Below, one piece after another: positions 18,202 to 26,220 of a DNA stretch of 64,000 nt (the first letter of the stretch is position 1; each line of letters opens with the position of its first letter). The DNA lies in the NCBI RefSeq assembly GCF_001513675.1, contig NZ_CP013859.1, forward strand, positions 1,923,081 through 1,987,080, in the 5' to 3' direction. Under the pieces are notes generated by a model. The model saw nothing but the letters and a program-made list of their open reading frames with translations, had not been told where the DNA came from and did not search any database. Made by a program: the position numbers and the translations under genes. The stretch is from Microbacterium sp. XT11 (GTDB lineage: Bacteria; Actinomycetota; Actinomycetes; Actinomycetales; Microbacteriaceae).

Positions 18202-19272
18202 GTGACTTCGACTTCTGTTCATCTGCCGACTCCGCGCCTCCCACGTCAGCGTGCGGCGGCCGGGCGGCTTCAGGATAACCCCGTCGAGGGACACAAGCGC
18301 GTGCTGCTCGCGGCTCCGCGCGGGTACTGCGCCGGCGTCGACCGCGCCGTGGTCGCCGTGGAGAAGGCGCTGGAGCGCTACGGCGCGCCCGTGTACGTGC
18401 GCAAGCAGATCGTGCACAACATCCACGTGGTCACCGAGCTCGAGGCGAAGGGAGCGATCTTCGTCGACGAGGTCGACGAGGTCCCCGAGGGCGCGCACGT
18501 CGTGTTCAGCGCGCACGGCGTCTCGCCTGCTGTGGTGAACGCGGCATCCGATCGGGGTCTGCACGCGATCGACGCGACCTGCCCGCTCGTGACGAAGGTG
18601 CACCGTGAGGCCGTTCGATTCGCGCGTGACGACTACGAGATCCTCCTCATCGGCCACGACGGGCACGAAGAGGTCGAGGGGACTGCCGGCGAGGCGCCCG
18701 CGCACGTCACGATCGTGAACTCGCCCGACGAGGCCGACACCGTGCAGGTCAAGGACCCGTCGAAGGTCGTGTGGCTCTCGCAGACCACGCTCTCGGTCGA
18801 CGAGACCATGGAGACCGTGAACCGGCTGCGCGCCCGGTTCCCCGAGCTGCACAACCCGCCGTCGGACGACATCTGCTACGCGACGCAGAACCGTCAGGTC
18901 GCGATCAAGAAGGTCGCCGCGGAGGCAGACCTCGTGATCGTGGTGGGCTCCGCGAACTCCTCCAACAGCGTGCGCCTGGTCGAGGTCGCGCTCGAGCACG
19001 GAGCGAAGGCCGCCTATCGCGTGGACTACGCCGAAGAGCTCAAGCAGGAGTGGCTCGACGGCGTGGCGACGGTCGGCGTGACGAGCGGCGCGTCAGTGCC
19101 CGAGGTGCTCGTGCGCGAGGTGCTCGAGGCGCTCGACGGCGCCGGATACCACGACGTCGAGGAGGTCCGCACGGCGGAGGAGGACCTCATGTTCTCGCTG
19201 CCGAAGGAGCTCCGCCAGGACGCGTCTGGGCAGCGCGACGGGAGAGCGCTCGGCGGTCGCACCTCCCGCTGA
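18202..19272 (+). CDS. ispH: 4-hydroxy-3-methylbut-2-enyl diphosphate reductase
   Basis: 356 residues, last enzyme of the MEP isoprenoid pathway. The [4Fe-4S] cluster cysteines are Cys43 ([11 protein letters not shown]), Cys127 (DATCPLV) and Cys225 ([11 protein letters not shown]). Substrate histidines lie in QIVHNIHVV and FSAHGVSP. An extra N-terminal stretch of about 30 residues precedes the core. GTG 18202 is supported by the TAGAAT box. It is divergent from xseA, an arrangement common in Actinobacteria. Confidence 0.96.
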   Translation: MTSTSVHLPTPRLPRQRAAAGRLQDNPVEGHKRVLLAAPRGYCAGVDRAVVAVEKALERYGAPVYVRKQIVHNIHVVTELEAKGAIFVDEVDEVPEGAHVVFSAHGVSPAVVNAASDRGLHAIDATCPLVTKVHREAVRFARDDYEILLIGHDGHEEVEGTAGEAPAHVTIVNSPDEADTVQVKDPSKVVWLSQTTLSVDETMETVNRLRARFPELHNPPSDDICYATQNRQVAIKKVAAEADLVIVVGSANSSNSVRLVEVALEHGAKAAYRVDYAEELKQEWLDGVATVGVTSGASVPEVLVREVLEALDGAGYHDVEEVRTAEEDLMFSLPKELRQDASGQRDGRALGGRTSR

Positions 19273-19342
19273 GGCGCTCGCCGCGGACGATCCGGGCCCT
19301 CGGCGACCGCTCTCGACTATGATCCTGAGCCAAGAGGTGGCG

Positions 19343-20119
19343 ATGACGGCTCCGAAGCGGGAACAGACCCTGATCGGGTCCGTTCAGCGCGCGCTTTCGC
19401 TCGTCGACATCGTCGCGAACTCGGCCCGACCCGTGCCCGTGAAGGCGCTTGCGACCGCCGCCGGCCTGACGCCGGGGACCACGTACAACCTGGTCCGCAC
19501 GCTCGTTCACGAGGGATATCTGCAGAACGAACCCGACGGTGTCGTGCTGGGCTCCCGCTTTCCCGGGTTCGCGGCAGGGAGCGACAGCAGGGGCGTGTTC
19601 CTCGCCCGCGTGCGGGAGGCGCTCAACACGGCATCCGATCGCACGGGCGTCACCGCGTACCTGTCCCGCTACTCCGACGGCGAGGTCCACCTCGTCGACA
19701 TCGTCGACGCGCGGCGCAGTCCGCGGGTCGAGCTGTGGGTGGGCGTGCACGACAGCGCGCACGCGACCGCGCTCGGCAAGCAGATCCTCGCCGAGCTGCC
19801 GCTCGAGGACCGGCTCGACTACCTGTCCCGGCATCCGCTCGGCGAGCTGACCCCGCACACGATCAGCGACCGCCGCGCGCTGCTGACCCAGCTGGAACGT
19901 GGCGGCGACTGGATGCTGGACCGCGAGGAGTACGCGATCGGGCACACGTGCATCGCGGTCCCGGTGAGCGCCCCCGGCGTCACCGCCTCGCTCGCGGTGT
20001 CGGTGCCGACCGAGCGCGGCGACGTCGACGTGCCCGGCGTCGTGCGGCAGCTGCGCGACGTCGCAGGGCGGCTCTCCCTGCAGCTGGGGGCCGAGAGGTT
20101 CGGCCAGTTCCCGATCTGA
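19343..20119 (+). CDS. IclR family regulator, probably of the downstream E1 operon
   Basis: 258 residues from ATG 19343, preceded by AAGAGGTGG. An in-frame ATG at 19319 lies inside a TATGAT -10-like box and is therefore rejected. The N-terminal winged helix (about 10-70: VQRALSLVDIVANSARPVPVKALA...TTYNLVRTLVHEGYL in parts) is followed by the IclR effector domain (HATALGKQILAELP, CIAVPVSAPG). The next operon on the same strand carries two near-palindromic sites in its promoter, which fits IclR control of that operon. Confidence 0.88.
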   Translation: MTAPKREQTLIGSVQRALSLVDIVANSARPVPVKALATAAGLTPGTTYNLVRTLVHEGYLQNEPDGVVLGSRFPGFAAGSDSRGVFLARVREALNTASDRTGVTAYLSRYSDGEVHLVDIVDARRSPRVELWVGVHDSAHATALGKQILAELPLEDRLDYLSRHPLGELTPHTISDRRALLTQLERGGDWMLDREEYAIGHTCIAVPVSAPGVTASLAVSVPTERGDVDVPGVVRQLRDVAGRLSLQLGAERFGQFPI

Positions 20120-20155
20120 GGCCCGCGGCATCCGCTCTGTCCGGCGACCGCGAGT

Positions 20156-20185
20156 TCACCATCTGAACTCCCTCCACCATGTGAA
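20156..20185. promoter_or_regulatory. Twin operator candidate upstream of the E1 operon
   Basis: Two copies, 20156-20168 and about 20173-20185, each match TTCACCATGTGAA with one or two differences. Their repeated core CACCAT(C/G)TGAA recurs at an 18-bp spacing. The layout suits an IclR dimer pair. Confidence 0.55.
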
Positions 20186-20270
20186 ATCCTGCGCCTGCGC
20201 GGCACCTCGCCGGTGCCTACCGTGGTGAGCAGATGGCCTCAGCGGCGAGGCCTGCCACGAGGAGGAGATC

Positions 20271-21278
20271 ATGGTCGATCGACCCACGCTCACTGATCGG
20301 GAACGCAGCGACCTGTTCGCGACGATGACCCTGATCCGCACGTACGAGGAGGCGATCCTCCGCGAGTACCATGCGGACAAGTCACCAGGATTCGACATCG
20401 GCGCAGGGCTCGTGCCCGGCGAGATGCACTTGTCCGCGGGGCAGGAACCCGTCGCGGCCGGGGGCGCGGCACACCTCACGAGCGACGACGCGGTGACCGC
20501 GACGCACCGGCCGCACCACATCGCGATCGCGCACGGCATCGACCTGAAGGCGATGACCGCGGAGATCTTCGGACGCGAGACCGGCCTCGGACGAGGCCGC
20601 GGCGGTCACATGCACCTGTTCGACCCGGTGACGCACTTCTCGTGCTCGGGGATCATCGCGGAGGGGCTTCCGCCGGCGCTCGGTCAGGCGTTCGCATTCC
20701 TGCGCCGGGGCGACGGGCGCGTCGCGGTCGCGGTGACCGGCGAGGGCGCCGCGAACCAGGGCGCGTTCCACGAGTCCCTGAACCTCGCCGCGCTCTGGAA
20801 GCTGCCGGTCGTCTTCGTCGTGGAGGACAACGACTGGGGGATCTCGGTTCCCCGCTCCGCCTCCACCGCGATCGCCTCGAACGCGGATCGGGCGGGCGCC
20901 TACGGCATGCCCGGCGTCCGCGTCGAGGACAACTCGGTGGAGGGAGTGTGGGAGGCGGCGCGGGACGCCGTCGCCCGTGCGCGTGCCGGCGAGGGACCGA
21001 GCCTGATCGAGGTGCACACGCTGCGGCTGTGGGGGCACTTCGAAGGGGACGCGCAGGGCTACCGCGCGGACCTCGAGGGCGTCCCCGGTCGCGACCCGCT
21101 CCCGACCTACAAGCAGACGCTGTTCGCCGACGGTGTGCTCACCGACTTCGACATCGTGGCGATCGAGACCGAGGCCTCGCGCCGCGTGGAGGAGGCCATC
21201 GCGTACGCCAAGGCCTCGCCTACCCCCGACCCCGCAGACGCGCTCGCCTACGTCTTCACCGAAGGAGCACTCGCATGA
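20271..21278 (+). CDS. Thiamine-dependent dehydrogenase E1 alpha subunit (acetoin/pyruvate type)
   Basis: 335 residues. The thiamine diphosphate fold is shown by GDGRVAVAVTGEGAANQGAFHE followed by EDNDWGIS (about 144-190). GRGRGGHMHLFDP is typical of AcoA/PdhA alpha subunits. It decarboxylates a 2-oxo acid or acetoin with E1-beta. GAGGAG precedes ATG 20271. It overlaps the E1-beta start by 4 bases. Similarity alone does not separate acetoin from pyruvate as substrate. Confidence 0.88.
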   Translation: MVDRPTLTDRERSDLFATMTLIRTYEEAILREYHADKSPGFDIGAGLVPGEMHLSAGQEPVAAGGAAHLTSDDAVTATHRPHHIAIAHGIDLKAMTAEIFGRETGLGRGRGGHMHLFDPVTHFSCSGIIAEGLPPALGQAFAFLRRGDGRVAVAVTGEGAANQGAFHESLNLAALWKLPVVFVVEDNDWGISVPRSASTAIASNADRAGAYGMPGVRVEDNSVEGVWEAARDAVARARAGEGPSLIEVHTLRLWGHFEGDAQGYRADLEGVPGRDPLPTYKQTLFADGVLTDFDIVAIETEASRRVEEAIAYAKASPTPDPADALAYVFTEGALA

Positions 21279-22330
21279 CCACCATCCTGGAATCCACCGC
21301 GGCCCTCCCGGTCGAGCCCGAGCCGGGCCGCCGCAAGCTGTCCACCGCGAAGGCGATCTCCGAGGCCATCGCACAGCAGATGCAGGCGGACGAGAGCGTG
21401 TTCGTGATGGGGGAGGACGTGGGCGCGTACGGAGGCATCTTCTCCGCCACCACGGGACTGCTCGACGAGTTCGGTCCGCAGCGCGTGCTGGACACGCCGA
21501 TCTCCGAGACCGCCTTCATCGGGCTCGGCATCGGCGCCGCGGTCGAGGGCATGCGCCCGGTCGTCGAGCTCATGTTCGTCGACTTCTTCGGCGTCTGCAT
21601 GGACCAGATCTACAACCACATGGCCAAGATCCACTATGAGTCCGGCGGGAACGTGCGCGTCCCGATGGTGCTCATGAGTGCGACCGGCGGCGGCTACTCC
21701 GACGGCGCTCAGCACTCGCAGAGCCTGTGGGGGACGTTCGCCCATCTGCCGGGCATGAAGGTCGTGGTGCCCTCGAACCCCTACGATGCGAAGGGACTCA
21801 TGACCGCCGCGATCCGGTCGGACGACCCCGTCGTCTACCTCTTCCACAAGGGCGTGATGGGGCTCGGCTGGATGAAGAAGAATCCGCGGTCGATCGGGGC
21901 GGTGCCCGCCGAGCCGTACGAGGTGCCGATCGGCAAGGCGAAGGTGGTCCGGGAGGGCAGCGATGTCACGATCGTGACCCTGTCGCTCTCTGTGCATCAC
22001 AGCCTCGACGTCGCCGAGAGGCTCGCGGGCGAGGGGATCGACGTGGAGGTCGTCGACCTGCGCTCGGTCGTCCCGCTGGACCGCGAGACCGTTGCGGCGT
22101 CCGTGCAGAAGACCGGGCGGCTCATCGTCGTCGATGAGGACTATCAGTCGTTCGGTGTGAGCGGTGAGGTCATCGCCTCTGTCGTGGAGCGCGACCCGGC
22201 ATCCCTCACCCATGTCTCGCGTGTCGCCGTGCCGGACGTCCCCATCCCGTACGCGCGCGAGCTCGAGTATGCCGTGCTGCCCACTCCGGCCCGGATCGAG
22301 GCGGCCGTGCGGGAGGCGATGGCCCGATGA
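21275..22330 (+). CDS. Thiamine-dependent dehydrogenase E1 beta subunit
   Basis: 351 residues. Landmarks are VFVMGEDVGAYGG, DTPISETAFIGLGIGAA, GGGYSDGAQHSQS and VVPSNPYDAKGLM, all conserved in the transketolase-like beta subunit of pyruvate and acetoin dehydrogenases. ATG 21275 shares the ATGA with the E1-alpha stop, and its own stop overlaps the start of the lipoyl protein gene, so the three genes form one coupled operon. Confidence 0.9.
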   Translation: MTTILESTAALPVEPEPGRRKLSTAKAISEAIAQQMQADESVFVMGEDVGAYGGIFSATTGLLDEFGPQRVLDTPISETAFIGLGIGAAVEGMRPVVELMFVDFFGVCMDQIYNHMAKIHYESGGNVRVPMVLMSATGGGYSDGAQHSQSLWGTFAHLPGMKVVVPSNPYDAKGLMTAAIRSDDPVVYLFHKGVMGLGWMKKNPRSIGAVPAEPYEVPIGKAKVVREGSDVTIVTLSLSVHHSLDVAERLAGEGIDVEVVDLRSVVPLDRETVAASVQKTGRLIVVDEDYQSFGVSGEVIASVVERDPASLTHVSRVAVPDVPIPYARELEYAVLPTPARIEAAVREAMAR

Positions 22331-22557
22331 GCGACGTGCTGTTCCCGGAGATGTCGTCGGATGCCGATGCGAAAGGCGTCATCGTGACGTGGTTCGCGTC
22401 GTCGGGGGAGTCGGTCGAAGCGGACGACCTCATCGCCGAGGTCGCGATGGACAAGGTCGACATGGAGTTGCATGCGGAGCACGCGGGCACGCTCACGATC
22501 CTGGTCCCCGAGGAGACGGAGGTCGCGCAGGGGAGTGTGATCGCCCGGATCGAATGA
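22327..22557 (+). CDS. Stand-alone lipoyl (biotinyl-like) carrier domain
   Basis: 76 residues, just one lipoyl domain. The swinging-arm lysine is Lys43 in AMDKVDME, and LFPEMSSDADAKGVIVTWF is the usual first strand set. There is no E2 acyltransferase domain and no E3 gene follows; a terminator lies 18 bp downstream. The carrier would have to hand its acyl group to an E2 encoded elsewhere, or act with E1 in another way. The start overlaps the E1-beta stop by 4 bases. Confidence 0.9.
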   Translation: MSDVLFPEMSSDADAKGVIVTWFASSGESVEADDLIAEVAMDKVDMELHAEHAGTLTILVPEETEVAQGSVIARIE

Positions 22558-22574
22558 GCGGATGCCGTCCGCTC

Positions 22575-22611
22575 AGGCAGCGCCCGGCAGCCGAACGGCC
22601 GGGCGCTGCCT
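22575..22611 (+). terminator. Terminator after the E1 operon
   Basis: Perfect 14-bp inverted repeat (22575-22588 with 22598-22611), 9-base loop, shortly after the lipoyl gene stop. Confidence 0.8.
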
Positions 22612-22630
22612 CACGATTCGTCTTCGGACC

Positions 22631-22660
22631 CTGGCGAACGGCATGCGCTTTCCGTATGCT
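22631..22660 (+). promoter_or_regulatory. Promoter candidate for the hairpin RNA
   Basis: CTGGCG (22631-22636), 18-base spacer, TATGCT (22655-22660). Transcription would begin near 22667, with no open reading frame before the hairpins. Confidence 0.45.
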
Positions 22661-22667
22661 CAGGACT

Positions 22668-22796
22668 ACAGCGTCAGTGCAAGCGGCGCTGCCGGTTCGC
22701 AGAGCGTCCCCAGCGCTCTGCAAGCCTTCTGGACGACGAGTGTCCCCAGCACGCGGCGTCCGCGGCCCCGAGGAGTCCCCAATTCTCCGGGGCCGC
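22668..22796 (+). ncRNA. Candidate small structured RNA with three C-rich-loop hairpins
   Basis: Three hairpins follow one another. The first is 22699-22721, an 8-bp perfect stem with loop UCCCCAG. The second is 22731-22761, a 12-position stem with two A-G mismatches and the same loop. The third is about 22762-22796, with a stem ending in CGGGGCC and loop UCCCCAA. The loops share UCCCCA while the stems differ, which suggests function rather than a plain sequence repeat. The actinobacterial 6C RNA has cytosine-rich hairpin loops too, but with six cytosines, so identity is not claimed. It lies between a terminator and the next gene. Confidence 0.5.
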
Positions 22797-22857
22797 CATC
22801 ATGTTCGGGGTGCTCCGGCGGAAGCGCCCCGCGAAGCCCGCGCGAAGGTGCCCGCGT

Positions 22858-22863
22858 TAGCAT
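22858..22863 (+). promoter_or_regulatory. -10 box of leaderless transcript for the 22870 gene
   Basis: TAGCAT, then six bases, then GTG 22870. Confidence 0.5.
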
Positions 22864-22869
22864 GACCGG

Positions 22870-23403
22870 GTGACCGATCAACGACCGCAGTACGGCGAAC
22901 TCGCGACACCCGAGGAGCAGCGTCTGGCGGCCGGCCTGCCGCCGCTGCCCGATCCGGCGGCTGCTGCCGCGCCGCCCGCACCCGCTGCTGCTGCTGGGGT
23001 GCCGCACGCACCGGGAGGGAAGGCGGGGCCGAATCGTGCTGACCGCCTCGTGACGATCGGCCTGCTCGCCTACGGACTCGTGAGCGTCGTCCTCACGGGG
23101 ATCGCGTACCTCGACCTTCCGTCCGTGATGGACCAGAACATGAAGCTGCTCGGAATCGAGGGGGAGTTCACGAACTACACGCAGGGACGCATCTGGGGGA
23201 CCGTGGCGGCGATCGTGCTCGCGCTCGGCTGGTGCGTCACCGCGGCGGTGTCGGTCCGGCGTCTGCGGCGGCGCAGGATCGCCTGGTGGGTGCCGCTGGT
23301 CGGCGCCGCGGTCACGATGCTCCTGGTCTCGTTCTGCGTCGCGGTGCCGATGATGGGCGACCCCGCGTTCGTGGCCTTCGTCGACCGGATGGCGACGGGC
23401 TGA
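22870..23403 (+). CDS. DUF6264-like membrane protein, function unknown
   Basis: 177 residues. The N-terminus (RPQYGELATPEEQRLAAGL) followed by an Ala/Pro-rich linker resembles the actinobacterial DUF6264 group. Three hydrophobic helices follow at about 60-80, 110-130 and 137-160. The start GTG is placed by the TAGCAT box. It ends at a strong terminator shared with fba. No role can be assigned. Confidence 0.7.
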   Translation: MTDQRPQYGELATPEEQRLAAGLPPLPDPAAAAAPPAPAAAAGVPHAPGGKAGPNRADRLVTIGLLAYGLVSVVLTGIAYLDLPSVMDQNMKLLGIEGEFTNYTQGRIWGTVAAIVLALGWCVTAAVSVRRLRRRRIAWWVPLVGAAVTMLLVSFCVAVPMMGDPAFVAFVDRMATG

Positions 23404-23410
23404 GACGCGA

Positions 23411-23445
23411 CGATGCCCCGGTCAGGAGATCCGACCGGGGCATCG
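23411..23445. terminator. Bidirectional terminator between the 22870 gene and fba
   Basis: Perfect 13-bp inverted repeat (23411-23423 with 23433-23445), 9-base loop, between convergent genes. Confidence 0.8.
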
Positions 23446-23518
23446 CTTCGACGGGCTCAGCGAGCCAGTAGTGGGGCTCAGCCAGTACCGGGCTCAGCGA
23501 GCCGATACCGGGCTCAGC
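23446..23518. repeat. REP-like array, four GGGCTCAG units
   Basis: Units at about 23446-23466, 23472-23483, 23488-23503 and 23508-23518 repeat (C)GGGCTCAGCGAGCC, an imperfect palindrome. The first copy has the longer form beginning CTTCGAC. The last unit reaches into the fba coding end and supplies its stop codon (complement of TCA at 23514). Confidence 0.75.
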
Positions 23519-24542
23519 TCTTCGACTGGCCGTACGAGCCCAGCTGGCGGGTGGACTCGACCACGCGAGCGGCCATCGCCGACTCGGCGATCTTGCCCCA
23601 GGCGCGCGGGTCGTACTGCTTCTTGTTGCCCACCTCGCCGTCGACCTTCAGCACACCGTCGTAGTTCTTGAACATGTAGTCGGCGATCGCGCGCGTGTAG
23701 GCGTACTGCGTGTCGGTGTCGATGTTCATCTTCACCACGCCGTTGGCCACGGCGAGGGCGATCTCCTCGTCGGTCGAGCCGGAGCCGCCGTGGAAGACGA
23801 GGTCGAGCGGCTTCGGGCCGGTGCCGTACTTGGCCGCGACCTCGGCCTGGATCTCGCCGAGCAGCTCAGGACGCAGCTTGACGCCACCCGGCTTGTACAC
23901 GCCGTGCACGTTGCCGAAGGTGAGGGCGGCGATGTAGCGGCCCTGCTCGCCGAGTCCCAGCGCCTGGACGGCCTGGTCGACGTCGGCGAAGGTCGTGTAG
24001 AGCGCCTCGTTGGATCCTTCGTGGCGCACGCCGTCCTCCTCGCCGCCGACGACACCGATCTCGACCTCGAGGATGGCGTTGATGTTCTTCATGCGCGGGA
24101 GGAGATCCTTGGCGATCTCGATGTTCTCCGCGAGCGGCACCGCAGAGCCGTCCCACATGTGCGACTGGAAGATCGGGTTGCGGCCGGCCTTGACCTCTTC
24201 TTCGGAAGCGGCGATGAGCGGCTCGACGAAACCGGCGAGGGCATCCTTGGGGCAGTGGTCGGTGTGGAGCGCAACGGTGACCGGGTAGCTCTTGGCGACC
24301 TCGGTGGCGTACCGGGCGAAGGCGAGCGCTCCGGTGGCGCGGGCCTTGACCGTGTGGCCTGCGAAGTAGTCGGCACCGCCGGTGGTGACCTGGATGATGC
24401 CGTCGGAGCCTGCCTCGGTGAGGCCCTGCAGCACGGCGTTGATCGTCTGCGAGCTCGAGACGTTGAATGCGGGATACGCGAAGCCGCCGGCCTTCGCGCG
24501 GTCGAGCATGTCGGCGTACTGGTCCGGGGTTGCGACGGGCAT
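23514..24542 (-). CDS. fba: Class II fructose-bisphosphate aldolase
   Basis: 342 residues from ATG 24542, with GGAG about 7 bases upstream. It splits fructose 1,6-bisphosphate in glycolysis and makes it in gluconeogenesis. The zinc/catalytic motif HTDHCPK holds Asp95 and His96, ILEVEIGVVGGEEDG is the middle motif, and LVFHGGSGS and VVKMNIDTDTQ are C-terminal phosphate and substrate motifs. It is divergent from glpX, the gluconeogenic bisphosphatase, with 182 bp between them. Confidence 0.96.
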   Translation of the reverse strand: MPVATPDQYADMLDRAKAGGFAYPAFNVSSSQTINAVLQGLTEAGSDGIIQVTTGGADYFAGHTVKARATGALAFARYATEVAKSYPVTVALHTDHCPKDALAGFVEPLIAASEEEVKAGRNPIFQSHMWDGSAVPLAENIEIAKDLLPRMKNINAILEVEIGVVGGEEDGVRHEGSNEALYTTFADVDQAVQALGLGEQGRYIAALTFGNVHGVYKPGGVKLRPELLGEIQAEVAAKYGTGPKPLDLVFHGGSGSTDEEIALAVANGVVKMNIDTDTQYAYTRAIADYMFKNYDGVLKVDGEVGNKKQYDPRAWGKIAESAMAARVVESTRQLGSYGQSKS

Positions 24543-24712
24543 GAGAACTCCTGCGATAGGTGAAGCCGGGACAGCAGTCACTCTATCGGGGCTGACCTCC
24601 GGATGCCGTCGGCGTGACGATCCGGACGGACGGTCTGTACCGTGGTGTTAAGAATCGCGAATCCTTCATCGAATTCTGGTCGAAAGCCCGCGTCGAAGGG
24701 GCGCATTCTGGA

Positions 24713-24718
24713 TACTCT
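24713..24718 (+). promoter_or_regulatory. -10 box of leaderless glpX transcript
   Basis: TACTCT followed by six bases and ATG 24725. It decides against the much earlier in-frame start. Confidence 0.5.
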
Positions 24719-24724
24719 GACGGC

Positions 24725-25711
24725 ATGGTGAGTCTGACAGCCGATCTGAGCCCCCTCCGTCCCGACCGCAACCTCGCTATGGAGCTGGTGCGCGCGACCG
24801 AGGCTGCGGCGATCCGCGCGGTTCCGTTCATCGGCCGAGGCGCCAAGGAGGCCGCGGACGGCGCGGCGGTCGACGCCATGCGCGCCTTCCTCGGCACCGT
24901 GGCTTTCCAGGGCCGCGTCGTGATCGGCGAGGGCGAGAAGGACAACGCGCCCATGCTGTTCAACGGAGAGGTCGTCGGAACCGGGACGGGGCCCCTGTGC
25001 GACATCGCCGTCGACCCCATCGACGGCACCTCGCTCACCGCGGCGGGGCGTCAGAACGCGCTGTCGGTCATCGCCGTGTCGGACCGCGGCACGATGCTCG
25101 ACGCCTCGAGCGTCTTCTACATGGACAAGCTCGTCACGGGACCCGCAGGCGTCGGCGTCGTCGACATCCGCCTGCCGATCGGCGAGAACATCCGGAGGCT
25201 CGCGGGTGCGCTCGGCAAGCCCGTCGACGAGATCGTGGTGTCGGTGCTCAACCGGCCACGCCACGAGAAGCTGATCCAGGAGATCCGGGATGCCGGCGCC
25301 GGTACCCGCCTCATGAGCGACGGCGATGTCGCGGGCGGCATCAACGCGGCTCGGCACGGCGCCCGTACGGACATGTGCGTCGGCATCGGCGGCAGCCCGG
25401 AGGGCATCGTCACGGCCTGCGCCATCAAGGCGCTCGGCGGCCACATCCAGGGGCGGCTGTGGCCGCGTGACGACGAGGAGCGTCAGCGTGGCATCGACGC
25501 AGGTCTCGACATGGACAAGGTGTACGAGGCCGACGACCTCGTGAAGGGCGACAACACGATCTTCGTCGCGACCGGCGTGACCGACGGCCAGCTCGTCGCC
25601 GGTGTGCGACGCGAGGCCGGATACATCTACACGGAGAGCGTCGTGCTGCGCGGCGCATCGGGGACCCTTCGGCGCATCGCCTCGGAGCACCTCGTCTCGA
25701 AGTGGCTCTGA
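24725..25711 (+). CDS. glpX: Class II fructose-1,6-bisphosphatase GlpX
   Basis: 328 residues, matching GlpX length. It hydrolyses fructose 1,6-bisphosphate in gluconeogenesis. The metal-binding motifs are GEGEKD at 68-73 and DPIDGT at 97-102. GVGIGGSPEGIVTACAIK-type sequence occurs further on (VGIGGSPEGIV), and RLWPRDDEE is a conserved late block. The start at 24725 is backed by the TACTCT box. It is divergent from fba, consistent with linked sugar phosphate metabolism. Confidence 0.95.
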   Translation: MVSLTADLSPLRPDRNLAMELVRATEAAAIRAVPFIGRGAKEAADGAAVDAMRAFLGTVAFQGRVVIGEGEKDNAPMLFNGEVVGTGTGPLCDIAVDPIDGTSLTAAGRQNALSVIAVSDRGTMLDASSVFYMDKLVTGPAGVGVVDIRLPIGENIRRLAGALGKPVDEIVVSVLNRPRHEKLIQEIRDAGAGTRLMSDGDVAGGINAARHGARTDMCVGIGGSPEGIVTACAIKALGGHIQGRLWPRDDEERQRGIDAGLDMDKVYEADDLVKGDNTIFVATGVTDGQLVAGVRREAGYIYTESVVLRGASGTLRRIASEHLVSKWL

Positions 25712-25718
25712 GCGGGCT

Positions 25719-25754
25719 CCTGCGCCGCTGATCCCGGCCGCTCGACGGCGCAGG
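25719..25754 (+). terminator. Probable terminator after glpX
   Basis: Perfect 9-bp arms (25719-25727 with 25746-25754) with an 18-base loop, 8 bases after the glpX stop. Confidence 0.5.
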
Positions 25755-25894
25755 CCACGTCCGTCATCGTTATCGACCCGGTATCGATGGGCGCCGGCTG
25801 TGCCGGGGATCCGCGCGTGAGCGTGTCACAATTGTCACTGGGTTTGTCGCCGTCGACGGAGCCGCAGGCACCGCAGGCGCAGGAGGGCGAACAG

Positions 25895-26185
25895 ATGACA
25901 ACGCAGCAGAGGGGCGGCTCGAAGGCCGCCGCCACGAAGATCGTCACGACCAACACGGGACGGATCCTCCGCGTCAGTGCCGACGAGGTCACCTCGTCGA
26001 TCGCTGCGAAGACCGCGACCGCTGCGCCTCAGCCGGTCATCGACCCGGCTCGGCGCGCCGACGTGCTCTTCCGGGTGCGTCGCGACGAGGGGCATGAACT
26101 CAGTGCCTGGTGGATGATCGGTGCGTTCGTCGTCACGAGCGGTCTGGTGATCCTGCTGCTCAGCGGCGTGCCCGGCATCGCCTGA
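25895..26185 (+). CDS. Small tail-anchored membrane protein, function unknown
   Basis: 96 residues from ATG 25895, preceded by AGGAGGGCG, a strong ribosome site. This is why longer in-frame starts (25787 or GTG 25815) are not used. A hydrophilic N-terminal part of about 70 residues is followed by a single hydrophobic helix at about 71-90, close to the C-terminus. I do not recognise a family. It converges with rmuC. Confidence 0.7.
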   Translation: MTTQQRGGSKAAATKIVTTNTGRILRVSADEVTSSIAAKTATAAPQPVIDPARRADVLFRVRRDEGHELSAWWMIGAFVVTSGLVILLLSGVPGIA

Positions 26186-26220
26186 CGCGGGAAGACGCCG
26201 ACGCCGGAGCACGGCGGGAT

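Noticed and set aside
22668..22796. Identification of the hairpin RNA as 6C RNA
   Set aside because: The loops carry four cytosines, and there are three hairpins rather than two; listed only as an unassigned candidate.
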